Shown here: positions 1 through 8,900 of the stretch, piece after piece
How the letters are laid out: each line of letters opens with the position of its first letter
Numbering within the stretch: position 1 is the first letter of the stretch
From: Candidatus Faecivivens stercorigallinarum
GTDB lineage: Bacteria > Bacillota > Clostridia > Oscillospirales > Ruminococcaceae
DNA length: 26,924 nt
NCBI GenBank assembly: GCA_018715465.1
Contig: DVLN01000028.1
Coordinates: 1 to 26,924 of the forward strand
Direction of reading: 5' to 3'
The notes under the pieces: generated by a model
Databases searched by the model: none
What the model was told of the DNA's origin: nothing
What the model saw: the letters and a program-made list of their open reading frames with translations, nothing else
Made by a program: the position numbers and the translations under genes

Positions 1-86
1 AAGATAGAGAGAGGGAGAGAGAAGAGTGCAGAGAGGAGAGAGGAGCAAAACACGCGGCAGGACGCCGCTGCCCCTCTGTCTTTTTG
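1..86. other. Purine-rich window edge with a small hairpin
   Basis: Positions 1-47 are almost pure A/G on the plus strand. A 5-bp stem (54-58 with 64-68, loop 59-63) follows, and AGAGG at 39-43 could pair around it with CCTCT at 73-77. A short T-run lies at 79-85. This could be the terminator of a plus-strand gene beyond the window edge, but the stem is short. I see no coding region here. Confidence 0.3.
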
Positions 87-124
87 CTGACTCAAAAATT
101 TTTGAACAAATTTTCGAAAACCCC

Positions 125-153
125 TTGCCAAACCCCCAAAAGTCTGTTATAAT
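125..153 (+). promoter_or_regulatory. Sigma-A-type promoter-like site on the plus strand
   Basis: TTGCCA at 125-130 and TATAAT at 148-153 are separated by 17 bases, a near-consensus housekeeping promoter. A 14-bp perfect palindrome (TCAAAAATTTTTGA, 92-105) sits just upstream and could be an operator. Transcription from here would run straight into the antisense strand of the two tRNA-Leu genes. No plus-strand gene starts within the next 400 bases, so its purpose is unclear. Confidence 0.5.
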
Positions 154-180
154 AAAAATATAGCTCAGTTTTACAACAAC

Positions 181-219
181 AAAAAGCAGTTGTCCAGATA
201 ATTTCCAGACAACTGCTTT
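181..219 (-). terminator. Rho-independent terminator of the tRNA-Leu pair
   Basis: A 12-bp perfect inverted repeat (183-194 with 208-219, 13-base loop) lies directly downstream of the tRNA genes on the minus strand. Read in that direction, the stem runs into a T-rich tract (TTTTTGTTGTTG). That is the layout of an intrinsic terminator for the tRNA transcript. Confidence 0.8.
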
Positions 220-223
220 AAGC

Positions 224-310
224 TGGTGCGGATAGCAGGACTTGAACCTGTATGACCGTGAAGTCACTAGAACCTGAATCTAGCGCGTCTGCCAATTCCG
301 CCATATCCGC
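224..310 (-). tRNA. tRNA-Leu (anticodon CAG)
   Basis: Read on the minus strand this is a full class II tRNA. The acceptor arms GCGGATA (310-304) and TATCCGC (234-228) pair, and an A discriminator is followed by an encoded CCA (226-224). The anticodon stem CTAGA/TCTAG encloses the loop TTCAGGT, giving anticodon CAG, which reads CUG leucine codons. The long variable arm fits leucine, and the T-arm motif GGTTCAAGTCC is present. It is 87 nt long and lies three bases downstream of the second tRNA-Leu gene, so the two are almost certainly co-transcribed. Confidence 0.95.
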
Positions 311-313
311 ATA

Positions 314-400
314 TGGTGCCGGTGGCGGGACTTGAACCCGCACGGTATCGCTACCAACGGATTTTGAGTCCGTCACGTCTGCCAATTCCATCACACCGAC
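314..400 (-). tRNA. tRNA-Leu (anticodon CAA)
   Basis: This class II tRNA is read on the minus strand from G at 400. Acceptor arms GTCGGTG and CACCGGC pair with one G-U, followed by A and an encoded CCA (316-314). The anticodon stem ACGGA/TCCGT encloses CTCAAAA, giving anticodon CAA, which reads UUG leucine codons. The extended variable arm and the GGTTCAAGTCC T-arm support leucine. It is the first gene of a two-tRNA unit, with a promoter at 429-457 and a terminator at 181-219. Confidence 0.95.
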
Positions 401-428
401 GCGATCTTATTTCGTGGATGCAAGACGT

Positions 429-457
429 ATTATAGCACAACGGCAAACAAATTGCAA
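429..457 (-). promoter_or_regulatory. Promoter of the tRNA-Leu pair
   Basis: On the minus strand, TTGCAA (457-452) and TATAAT (434-429) are 17 bases apart. The expected start lies about 20 bases upstream of the 5' end of tRNA-Leu(CAA). Box quality, spacing and position all fit a housekeeping tRNA promoter. Confidence 0.75.
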
Positions 458-496
458 GTGTTTTTTTGCAATTTCCTGAAAAAAATTATTTTTTCC

Positions 497-526
497 TTGC
501 AGCCCCCTGACCCGCTATGGTATAAT
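497..526 (+). promoter_or_regulatory. Promoter of the rRNA/tRNA methyltransferase operon
   Basis: TTGCAG (497-502) and a perfect TATAAT (521-526) are separated by 18 bases. They lie 36 bases upstream of the methyltransferase start codon at 563. This is the only clear promoter ahead of the three plus-strand genes. Confidence 0.7.
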
Positions 527-562
527 TATTTTTACAGCCTATCAACACGACAGGAGGTTCCT

Positions 563-1327
563 ATGACCAGGGAGGATATCCAGACGTCTTTTTCTTGTTT
601 ACCATACCGGCTTGAAAAGCTCGGCAACCGATTGTTTCTTGCCGTTTCCGATGAACACCGTTTCGGCAGCGATGCTTTTCTGCTCGCGGATTTTGCCGGA
701 CAGTCGCTCCGTCACAAGGACTGCGCAGTCGACCTCGGGACCGGATGCGGAATTATTGCCTTTTTGCTGTACAAAAATCAGCGTCCGGCCAAAATGTGGG
801 GAATTGACATCCAGCCGCAGGCGATAGACCAGTTCCGGTTTTCGGTTGACTATTCCACCCGGCAGGGCGAAGAGATCAGCGATATCCTGCAAGCCGAATG
901 CTGCGACCTGAAAAATATCAAAAGCTGTCTTCCGGCAGGAAAATTCGACCTTGTCACCTGCAACCCTCCCTACAAAACCGGCGGTACCGGTATCCTGTCG
1001 GCTGACCCCGCCCACCAGATCGCACGGCATGAACTGCTGTGTTCCGTCGACGATGTATGCGCCGCTGCCGCCTGGCTGTTAAAGAGCGGCGGACGGCTTT
1101 GCCTTTGCCAGCGGCCGGAAAGGTTATGCGATACGCTGGGTGCGATGCGTGCCCACCATATCGAGCCAAAGCGTCTCCGGTTTGTTGCCAAAAATCAGAA
1201 CACCAACCCTTGGCTCTTTCTGGTGGAAGGAAAAAAGGACGCAAAATCCTATATGGATGTACTGCCGACACTGATTTTTGATCAGCAGACCGCCGCACGT
1301 CTAACCCACTATGGCGATTATGAATAG
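563..1327 (+). CDS. TrmN6-like SAM-dependent adenine N6-methyltransferase (YabB/YfiC family)
   Basis: The product (254 aa) is a class I SAM-dependent methyltransferase. The glycine-rich SAM-binding motif AVDLGTGCGIIAF lies near residues 53-65. The catalytic motif NPPYKTGG, the NPPY signature of N6-adenine methyltransferases, lies near residue 134. The family includes E. coli TrmN6/YfiC, which methylates A37 of tRNA-Val, and B. subtilis YabB; the exact substrate here is not visible. The reading frame is open from 452, but the ATG at 563 follows a strong AGGAGG and marks the real start, downstream of the promoter at 497-526. It leads a unit with rsmI and an RlmI-like gene, and the pairing with rsmI resembles the yabB-yabC neighbourhood of Bacillus. 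Confidence 0.85.
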   Translation: MTREDIQTSFSCLPYRLEKLGNRLFLAVSDEHRFGSDAFLLADFAGQSLRHKDCAVDLGTGCGIIAFLLYKNQRPAKMWGIDIQPQAIDQFRFSVDYSTRQGEEISDILQAECCDLKNIKSCLPAGKFDLVTCNPPYKTGGTGILSADPAHQIARHELLCSVDDVCAAAAWLLKSGGRLCLCQRPERLCDTLGAMRAHHIEPKRLRFVAKNQNTNPWLFLVEGKKDAKSYMDVLPTLIFDQQTAARLTHYGDYE

Positions 1328-1380
1328 TCCCCTGATTGTCTATTATACACTATTTTATTAAAAGAAAGGAACACACCTTT

Positions 1381-2223
1381 ATGCCCGGAATCATTTATAT
1401 CGTCGGAACGCCCATCGGCAACCTGTCCGACTTTTCTCCGCGGGCAATTCAGACCCTGCGTGAAGTTGATTTCATTGCTGCAGAAGATACGCGGGTTACA
1501 CTCAAACTGCTCAATCACTTCGATATCCGCAAACCTCTGGTCAGCTACCATGAGCACAATCTGAGAGAGCGCGGAGAAGCAATTATACAAAGAGTATTGG
1601 ACGGCGAAAATGTCGCTGTTGTTTCCGACGCCGGTATGCCGTGTGTTTCCGACCCCGGGGAAGATATCGTCCGGCTGGCTGCCGAGGCAGATATCCAGAC
1701 AATCGTCATCCCGGGACCGAGTGCGGCTATCAGTGCCCTTTGCATCAGCGGCCTTTCCACCTCGCGGTTTTCTTTCGAAGGATTTCTGTCCACCAACCGC
1801 AAAAACCGCCGGGAACATCTGCAAAGCCTGATTGGCGATACCCATACCCTGATCTTTTACGAAGCACCGCATAAACTGCTGGACACGCTGAAAGATATGG
1901 CCGCTGCTTTTGGTGCCGATCGGAGAATCTCTCTCTGCCGCGAAATGACCAAAATCCATGAGCAGGTTTTTCGTACCACGCTGCAAGAGGCTGTCCAGTA
2001 CTACACCGAAAATACGCCCAAAGGTGAGTTTGTCCTGATTCTGGAAGGCGCACAGAAGCCGGTGGAACCGGAAATTACCTTTGAACAGGCTGTTGAAGAG
2101 GCTTCCCGACTGGTGCAGAGCGGCATCCGCGCCACCGACGCCGCAAAACAGGTATCTGCCAACACACCATTTAAAAAAAGCGAGATCTACTCTGCGCTGA
2201 TTTCGATGAGCCGGGAAGAATAA
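1381..2223 (+). CDS. rsmI: 16S rRNA (cytidine1402-2'-O)-methyltransferase RsmI
   Basis: RsmI 2'-O-methylates C1402 in the decoding centre of the small ribosomal subunit, using SAM. The 280-aa protein has the usual family length. It begins with GTPIGNL near residue 9 and carries EDTR, a SDAGMPCVSDPG loop and GPSA, all hallmarks of the tetrapyrrole-methylase-like fold of this family. The C-terminal segment (about 235-275) looks like the small helical domain typical of RsmI. The ATG at 1381 is preceded by an AAAGGA ribosome-binding site; upstream in-frame codons lack one. It lies 53 bases after the TrmN6-like gene and 34 bases before the RlmI-like gene, so one operon is likely. Confidence 0.95.
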   Translation: MPGIIYIVGTPIGNLSDFSPRAIQTLREVDFIAAEDTRVTLKLLNHFDIRKPLVSYHEHNLRERGEAIIQRVLDGENVAVVSDAGMPCVSDPGEDIVRLAAEADIQTIVIPGPSAAISALCISGLSTSRFSFEGFLSTNRKNRREHLQSLIGDTHTLIFYEAPHKLLDTLKDMAAAFGADRRISLCREMTKIHEQVFRTTLQEAVQYYTENTPKGEFVLILEGAQKPVEPEITFEQAVEEASRLVQSGIRATDAAKQVSANTPFKKSEIYSALISMSREE

Positions 2224-2257
2224 TGCCGGCTGAATCTGTATTGGGAGCGATTGATTG

Positions 2258-3520
2258 ATGAAAACGAGCCGACAATTTCCGCACGCTGTGATTACCAAAA
2301 AAGGGGAACGCGCCGCTGAAGGCGGTCACCCCTGGGTATATGACGCTGAAGTGGAGGCGCTGTTTCCTTCTTTTGAAGGAACGGAAATTACAGACGGTGG
2401 ACTGATTGATGTGCTGACCGAAAAAGGAAAGTACATTGGCACCGGATTTTATAACAGCCATTCTAAAATCCGCATCCGCCTGATTTCCCGCAATGCAAAC
2501 GACCGGTTTGACGAGAGCTTCTGGGAAAGAAAGCTGCGCTATGCCTGGGAGTACCGCAAAACGGTGATGGGCGGCGCAGACTCTCCTGATCTCAAATGCT
2601 GCCGGGTGATCTTCGGAGAGGCTGACGGGTTCCCGGGACTGACGGTCGACAGGTTCTCGGAAATTCTGGTCACACAGACCCTTTCACTGGGCATTGAACA
2701 GCGAAAGGATATCATCTTCCCGCTGCTGGTCAAAATCTTGCGGGAAGACGGCCAGGATATCCGCGCGATCTATGAACGGAATGATGTAGCCATCCGCAAG
2801 CTGGAAGGAATGGAAGAGGGAAAAGGCTTCTATCCGCTCGCGGGAGAAACTGTGCCGGACTACTACGAGACAACCATCACCGAAAACGGCGTTCAATATC
2901 TGGTCGACTTCAAAGAAGGACAGAAAACCGGCTTTTTCCTCGACCAGAAGTACAACCGTCTGGCCGTCGCGCGGCTGGCTAAAGGAAAACGGGTACTCGA
3001 CTGCTTTACCCACACCGGCTCGTTTGCTTTGAATGCAGCGATGGGCGGTGCTGAACACGTCCGGGCGGTCGATATCTCGGAATCCGCCATCCAGATGGCG
3101 CGGGAAAACGCCAGACGCAACCATCTGGAAGACAGGATGAGTTTTGTCGCGGAAAATGTATTCGACCTGCTGCCGCAGATGATGGAAAGCCATGACCCGG
3201 ATGATCAGTTCGACTTTATTATCCTCGACCCGCCTGCCTTCACCAAGAGCCGTAAGACGGTCGATTCCGCATCCCGCGGATACAAAGAGATCAATCTCCG
3301 GGCAATGAAACTGCTGCCCAGAGGGGGATACCTCGCGACGGCGTCCTGCTCCCATTTCATGCGGGAAGACCTGTTTATCAAAATGCTGGAAAGTGCCGCA
3401 AGGGACGCCGGAAGGGAACTGCGGCAGATCGAAGTCCGCCAGCAGGCACCTGATCATCCGATCTTGTGGAATGTCCCGGAAACCAACTACCTGAAATTCT
3501 TCCTGTTCCAGGTGGTTTAA
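2258..3520 (+). CDS. rlmI: RlmI-like 23S rRNA (cytosine-C5)-methyltransferase
   Basis: The 420-aa protein has the RlmI layout: an N-terminal PUA-like RNA-binding domain (about 1-80), a central linker domain, and a C-terminal class I methyltransferase domain. Visible motifs are DCFTHTGSFALNAA (SAM binding, near residue 247), DPPAFTKS (near 324) and ASCSHFM (near 362), whose Cys matches the catalytic cysteine of m5C enzymes. E. coli RlmI makes m5C1962 in 23S rRNA; the same target is likely but is inference. The ATG at 2258 follows GGGAG; a TTG lies directly before it. It is the last gene of the three-gene modification operon, and a hairpin follows at 3537-3585. Confidence 0.88.
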   Translation: MKTSRQFPHAVITKKGERAAEGGHPWVYDAEVEALFPSFEGTEITDGGLIDVLTEKGKYIGTGFYNSHSKIRIRLISRNANDRFDESFWERKLRYAWEYRKTVMGGADSPDLKCCRVIFGEADGFPGLTVDRFSEILVTQTLSLGIEQRKDIIFPLLVKILREDGQDIRAIYERNDVAIRKLEGMEEGKGFYPLAGETVPDYYETTITENGVQYLVDFKEGQKTGFFLDQKYNRLAVARLAKGKRVLDCFTHTGSFALNAAMGGAEHVRAVDISESAIQMARENARRNHLEDRMSFVAENVFDLLPQMMESHDPDDQFDFIILDPPAFTKSRKTVDSASRGYKEINLRAMKLLPRGGYLATASCSHFMREDLFIKMLESAARDAGRELRQIEVRQQAPDHPILWNVPETNYLKFFLFQVV

Positions 3521-3536
3521 TCTGAATCCAATAACA

Positions 3537-3585
3537 ATGCCCGATCCGACTCCCTTTTTGAGAGAAACAGACCGGGCATATTTTT
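3537..3585. terminator. Terminator between converging operons
   Basis: An imperfect 10-bp stem pairs ATGCCCGATC (3537-3546) with GACCGGGCAT (3570-3579), with one mismatch. On the plus strand it is followed by ATTTTT, giving a good intrinsic terminator for the methyltransferase operon. On the minus strand the following tract is weaker (TGTTATT), so it may also stop transcripts of the alcohol dehydrogenase gene that converges from the right. Confidence 0.75.
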
Positions 3586-3598
3586 ATCCTTGCAGCGC

Positions 3599-4780
3599 TT
3601 ACAGCGCGAGGCGGTAGATATCCATCATTTCCTTTTTGTCCAGCGGGATATAATCTTTCAGGACGCGCTTACCAAAGAAGGTGCACTTTTCCGCCATCTC
3701 TTCAATGCCGCTGTCATCAATATCCAGTTCAGACAGCCGGACCGGCATACCAATGCTGCGGAAATAGTTTTCGGTGGCTTCGATACCGGCCAGCGCGGTG
3801 CGCTCAGGATGCTCGAAGTCCATCTCGATGCCCCATACCCGGACAGCGTACTGACTAAAGCGCGGCAGTGCCTTTTCGTTCCGGTAGACATACTTTGCCC
3901 AAGCGGGGAAAATGACCGCCAGGCCCGCTCCGTGCGCGACACGGTCATACATGCCGGAAAGCTCATGCTCCAGCTGGTGGCAGCGCATCAGGTAATCCCG
4001 TCCGCATCCAGTCAGCCCGTTGTGCGACAGGGAAGAAGCCCACATCAGCGTTGCACGTGCTTCATAGTCCTCCGGGTTTTCGATTGCGATTTTGCCCGCG
4101 TCAATAACCGAGCGAAGCAGTCCTTCCGCCAGATGGTCGGTCAGCGCGACATCGCTATTCTGACAGAAATACCGTTCCAATGTGTGCATCATGATATCGG
4201 TGATGCCGCAGGCGGTCTGATATCTGCTGACGGTATAGGTCAGCTCGGGGTTCATCAGCGCAAACAGCGGACGGTTATAATCACTGCCAAACCCGCGTTT
4301 GAGCCAGCCGTCCTCATTGGTGATGACACAGGAATTGCTCATCTCACTTCCCGCCGCCGAAATGGTCAGCACTGCACCGACCGGCAGCGATTTTTCCAGC
4401 ACACGCTTACCAGACGAGAACTCCCAGGGGTCGCAGTGGTTGGCAGCACCTGCCGCAGCCGATTTGGAGGAGTCGAGTACCGAACCGCCGCCGACTGCCA
4501 GAATCATCTCGATTCCTTCGTCAATGCACAGCTGTGCAGCCTTACGGGAGAGGGAAATCTTCGGGTTGGGTTCTACGCCGCCCAGTTCGACAAATTCAAT
4601 GTTGTTTTCCTTGAGGGAAGCAACGATCTTATCATACAAGCCGCTTCTCTTGATGCTGCCGCCGCCGTAATGCAGCAGAACCTTCTTAAAACCATACGAG
4701 CGGATCATCTCGCCGGCTTTCAGCTCCGCGCCTTTTCCGAACACAACCTTTGTCGGGGTATAATAGCTAAACTGTTCCAC
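3599..4780 (-). CDS. Iron-containing (class III) alcohol dehydrogenase, butanol-dehydrogenase type
   Basis: The 393-aa product is a cytosolic NAD(P)H-dependent dehydrogenase of the iron-activated alcohol dehydrogenase family, close to BdhA/YqhD-type enzymes that interconvert aldehydes and alcohols. Nucleotide-binding GGGSVLDSSK lies near residues 93-102. Metal ligands fit an Asp and a His in ITDIMMH (about 195-199), a His in HQLEHEL (about 270) and a His in AHGAGLA (about 283). I place the start at GTG 4780, giving MEQFSYYTPTKVVFGKG, typical of the family and preceded by AAAGGAG; a TTG at 4789 in the same frame is possible. The start codon lies inside a perfect parS palindrome (4773-4788). 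The gene follows the M42 peptidase gene by 46 bases. The precise substrate cannot be read from sequence. Confidence 0.9.
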   Translation of the reverse strand: MEQFSYYTPTKVVFGKGAELKAGEMIRSYGFKKVLLHYGGGSIKRSGLYDKIVASLKENNIEFVELGGVEPNPKISLSRKAAQLCIDEGIEMILAVGGGSVLDSSKSAAAGAANHCDPWEFSSGKRVLEKSLPVGAVLTISAAGSEMSNSCVITNEDGWLKRGFGSDYNRPLFALMNPELTYTVSRYQTACGITDIMMHTLERYFCQNSDVALTDHLAEGLLRSVIDAGKIAIENPEDYEARATLMWASSLSHNGLTGCGRDYLMRCHQLEHELSGMYDRVAHGAGLAVIFPAWAKYVYRNEKALPRFSQYAVRVWGIEMDFEHPERTALAGIEATENYFRSIGMPVRLSELDIDDSGIEEMAEKCTFFGKRVLKDYIPLDKKEMMDIYRLAL

Positions 4781-4788
4781 GTGGAACA
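4773..4788. promoter_or_regulatory. parS: parS centromere-like site overlapping the alcohol dehydrogenase start
   Basis: TGTTCCACGTGGAACA is a perfect 16-bp palindrome with the CACGTG core and TGTT/AACA ends of parS, the ParB binding site (Bacillus consensus TGTTTCACGTGAAACA). A ParB gene (15351-16277) and a second parS-like site (17316-17331) lie in the same window. On the minus strand the central GTG is the likely start codon of the dehydrogenase, and the site separates its ribosome-binding site from the coding region. Confidence 0.85.
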
Positions 4789-4825
4789 ACTCCTTTCTGA
4801 TCAGACGCTGTCGTCTTTTGGCTTT

Positions 4826-4855
4826 ATTATACGCCAAGATAACCCTTCAAAACAA
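4826..4855 (-). promoter_or_regulatory. Possible promoter of the alcohol dehydrogenase gene
   Basis: On the minus strand TTGTTT (4855-4850) and TATAAT (4831-4826) are 18 bases apart, about 45 bases upstream of the dehydrogenase start. The -10 box is perfect but overlaps the stop codon of the preceding M42 gene, and the -35 box is weak. Read-through from the upstream gene is the alternative. Confidence 0.35.
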
Positions 4856-5870
4856 GCAGCGTATTGTAAACACCGTCCAGATGGCTTCTTTCATAGCCAT
4901 GGGAAGCGTAGACACCCGAACCGATCAGACCGTGACGGATATCATATCCGGCGCGCAGAGTCGCTTCCACGTCGCTGCCATAATGCGGGTAGATATCGAC
5001 CGCATAGTCTGCGCCTTCTGCCTTTGCAGCAGCAATCAGCCCGCCGGTTACCTCATAGCTGTACGGACCGCCGGAATCTTTTGCACAGATGGAAACCTGC
5101 CGCTCGGTGCAGCGCAGGCCCTTGCCGACACAGCCCATATCGACCGAAATTGCCTCAGTCACGCCGTCCGGCAGGGAAGCGGAGCCGCCATGTCCAACCT
5201 CTTCATAGACGGTTATATGGGCATAGACACGGCGCGCAGGGGTAATACCATGATCTTTCAGGTACTTTGCAAATCCCAGCAGGATACCGACCGACAGTTT
5301 GTCATCCAGAAAACGGCTCTTGATATAGCCGCTTTCGGTAATCCGGCTGCGCGGTTCAAAAGCGACAATGTCGCCGACTTCAACCCCGAGTTCTCTGGTT
5401 TCCTTTTCCGAGGTGGTGTTCTCATCCAGCAGCACTTCGATGGTGTCAAAGGTGCGGGCTGTCGTTGAATAGTCGCCGTTTACATGGACAGAAGCATTGC
5501 ACAGCTGGCAGGTCCCTTCCAGAACCTTTCCCTCACGGGTATAGACGCGGACGTTTTCCGATTCGGCGTTGTTGGGGTTCATGCCGCCCAATCCGGTTAG
5601 CCGCAGGTGTCCGTCCCCCTTGATTTCCGCGACCATCCCGCCAAGGGTATCGGTATGCGCTTCCAGCATCAGTGCGTTGTCCGCGTCACTGCCGCCCAGG
5701 TCGACCAGTACGCCGCCTTTACGGGTCAGGGATGCCTGATACCCGAGGTTTGCAAAAGCCTTCTGTACCCAATCGGCAGCCTTTGCGGTAAAGCCGCTCG
5801 GACTGTCAATTGCCAGCAGCTGCATCGTCTGTTCCGCCGCAAAACGCGCGTATTCATAATCCATCTTCAT
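4827..5870 (-). CDS. M42-family metallopeptidase (glutamyl/deblocking aminopeptidase-like)
   Basis: This 347-aa protein is a dinuclear-metal cytosolic aminopeptidase of family M42, whose members form large tetrahedral complexes that trim peptides. Metal and catalytic residues are visible in order: AHTDT (about 70), DDKLS (about 188), the Glu pair in YEEVGHGG (about 221), SVDMG (about 240), and the C-terminal His in GYERSHLDG (about 328). Length is usual for the family. The frame is open from 5894, but the ATG at 5870 follows AAAGGA and gives a family-like N-terminus. It lies 38 bases downstream of mfd and is probably co-transcribed with it. M42 members have often been annotated as endoglucanases or peptidases; peptide substrates are the better supported role. 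Confidence 0.88.
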   Translation of the reverse strand: MKMDYEYARFAAEQTMQLLAIDSPSGFTAKAADWVQKAFANLGYQASLTRKGGVLVDLGGSDADNALMLEAHTDTLGGMVAEIKGDGHLRLTGLGGMNPNNAESENVRVYTREGKVLEGTCQLCNASVHVNGDYSTTARTFDTIEVLLDENTTSEKETRELGVEVGDIVAFEPRSRITESGYIKSRFLDDKLSVGILLGFAKYLKDHGITPARRVYAHITVYEEVGHGGSASLPDGVTEAISVDMGCVGKGLRCTERQVSICAKDSGGPYSYEVTGGLIAAAKAEGADYAVDIYPHYGSDVEATLRAGYDIRHGLIGSGVYASHGYERSHLDGVYNTLLVLKGYLGV

Positions 5871-5908
5871 GTTGTCCCATTCCTTTCTTAACAACGCGAC
5901 AAGTGCCG

Positions 5909-8900
5909 TTATTTACCGCGATTGTCGCTTTTCAGCTGTTCCATCAGACTGCCGTCCTTGAACCCCTGTAAGGTCTTCATAACCTCGCGGAGGGTGTCCA
6001 TCGCGCTGCCGACGATCTTGACGCCGATATACGGCGTCTGGCCGGAAACGACGATACAGCGTCCCTTGAGCTTCAAATTGAGCATCGCCGCAATATTGAC
6101 GTCCAGTTTTTCGGGGATCAGGTGCAGCATCTGCCCTTTCTGGGTGATCTCCTTAAACCCAAACCGCGCCGCCGTATTGCGCAGCAATGCAACGTCGATC
6201 AGCCCTTTGACCGATGCAGGCGGTTCGCCGAAACGGTCGATCAGCTCGTCGACCAGGTCCATTCCGTCTTCTTCGGTGATAATCGACGCAATCTTTCGGT
6301 AGATATCAATTCGCTGGGCGAGGTTTTCGATATAGCTTTCCGGGATATGCGCTTCCAGCTGGATGTCGACCAGGCATTCGGCAGTCGAGCGGATTTCAGG
6401 TGCCTTACCCTGCTTTTCGGCGACAGCCTCGGACAAAAGACGCAGATACATGTCATATCCGACCGCCTCCATATGTCCATGCTGGCGGGTCCCGAGGATG
6501 TTTCCGGCACCGCGGATCTCCAGGTCACGCAGGGCGATGCGGAAACCGGAACCGAATTTGGTAAACTCACGAATCGCGTTCAGCCGCTTGGTTGCAACCT
6601 CGGTCAGGACTTTGCCGCGCTGGAAGGTAAAATAGGCATAGGCCCGGCGGCTGGAACGCCCGACTCTTCCGCGCAGCTGGTAAAGCTGGGAAAGTCCCAG
6701 CCGGTCGGCATCTTCAATAATCAGCGTGTTGCAGTTGGAGACATCGACACCTGTTTCAATGATGGTTGTACAGACCAGAATATCAATTTCCTGTTCCATC
6801 AGCTGCCGCCAAACACGGGAAAGGGCATCTTCCGACATTTTGCCGTGGGCGACCGCAATCCTTGCCTCCGGGATCATCTGCTGGATTTTGCCTGCGCAGG
6901 CGTCGATTGTTTCGGTATTGTTGTGCAGGTAGTAGGCCTGACCGCCGCGGCGCAGTTCTTTACGCAGTGCTTCGATGACAACGCCGGTATCGTGTTCCAG
7001 TACATAGGTCTGAATCGGGTGGCGGTTCTGGGGTGCTTCCTCGATGACACTCATATCCCGTATTCCGCTCATCGCCATATTTAAGGTTCTCGGAATCGGG
7101 GTGGCGGACAGGGTCAGCATATCCACCGACGCGAGCATCTCTTTAAACCGTTCCTTGTGCGCGACGCCGAACCGCTGTTCCTCGTCGATAATCGCAAGCC
7201 CCAAATCCTTGAAGTGGACGTCTTTGGAGACCAGCCGGTGGGTACCGACGACAATGTCAATCAGTCCGCGCTCCAGCTTGTTCATGATCTCCTTCTGTTC
7301 CTTGGGAGAGCGGAACCGGGAAAGCAGTTCGACATTGACCGGGAAGTTGCCCATCCGGGAGACCAGCGTCTGATAATGCTGCCAGGCAAGAATCGTCGTC
7401 GGGCAGAGAATCGCACACTGTTTGCCGTCCAGTACACACTTGAAAGCAGCCCGCAGTGCAACCTCGGTTTTCCCAAATCCAACGTCGCCGCACAGCAGCC
7501 GCTCCATTGGAACCGGTCGTTCCATATCTTCCTTGATCTCATGGATACAGCGTAGCTGGTCGTCTGTCTCCTGATACTCGAAATGGTCTTCAAAATCCCG
7601 CTGCATTTCGTCATCCGGCGAAAAAGCATAGCCTTTGACCGACATCCGCTTGGCATACAGTGCGATCAGCTCATCGGCCATCTCGTCCACCGCTTTTTTG
7701 ACCTTCTGTCGGGTCTTCTGCCATTCGGTGGAATGCAGGCGGTTCAATTTAATGTGAGAGTCTTCCCGAGGACCGATGTACTTGGAGACGAGGTCCAGCT
7801 GGGTGACCGGTACATAAAGGGTATCGCTTCCGGCATAGCGAATCTTAATATAATCCTTAATGACGCCCTGCAATTCCAGTTTATGGATGCCGTCAAAGAT
7901 GCCGATACCGTGAGTGACATGGACGACATAGTCGCCGACGGTGAGGTCGGACAGCGACCGGATTTCCTCGCCTTTGCGCTTTTTAACCTTCTTGGTCGGC
8001 AGGGAAGTCGCACGCAGGGTCGTAGTCAGCGAAAACCGGATTTCGGGGTATTCAAAGCCGGTCGACAATGTTCCGGCCAGGACAAACACCTTGCGGTACT
8101 TGATCGCCTTCAAATCCTTTTCATAGCTTGCCGGAATTCCCATCCGCACAAGGTCACCGGCAAGGTTCTGCGCCGCCTTATCGGTGCCGGCAAAGATACA
8201 GCAGCAGTACCCTTGTTCCATCAGCGGGTCAAGGTCCGATTTCAGCAGTTTCAGGTCGCCGTTCCAGCCGGAATTTTGCAGCGGGGAAAGGTTGATGACA
8301 TCCTTCAGTGTGCCAAATCCGCCATGTGCAAAGGTTTCCAGATAGATACAACGATGTTCTTTAAGAGAGAGTTCCAGCATTTCCGGGCTGAGCTGGTAGC
8401 CATCCAGCCCCTTGCAGAGCTGGCCTTCTTCCAGAAGCACCTTGATATCCTCCTGGAACTGCACCCACTGTGCCCGCAGCGTCTCTTTGATGTCGGTATA
8501 TTCGCTGAAAAAGACGGCGGCGTCCTGAAAATAGTCCAGCAGGGTCGCAAACCTGCCGGTCAGCGGGAAGTACTTGTCATAGCTGTCCAGTTCCAGCCCG
8601 GATGTAATCCGGTCAAGGTCTTTTTGGAGGATATTTTTTGCGTTTTCTGTTGTTTTACGGTTTCCAAGGCTGTCGATCAGCTTTCCCAGCTTTTCTTCCA
8701 GCTCACCCTCTTCAAACAGCACCTCACGTGCCGGAGAAATCGACAGGGTATCCAGCGACTCGGTCCGCCGCTGGGAATCCAGCTCAAAATAGGAGATGGT
8801 GTCGACATCGTCGCCCCAGAACTCGATACGGACCGGGTTGGATTCCTTGGGCGGAAAGATGTCCAGTATCCCGCCGCGGACCGAGAACTGACAGACACCG

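Noticed and set aside
4048..4057. Another parS site at the CACGTG near 4052, and one near 8725
   Set aside because: Only the hexamer core matches; the TGTT and AACA arms are missing.
3590..5245. A 551-codon plus-strand frame opposite the alcohol dehydrogenase and M42 genes
   Set aside because: It starts within the terminator region, crosses two real genes and the parS site, and shows no protein family.
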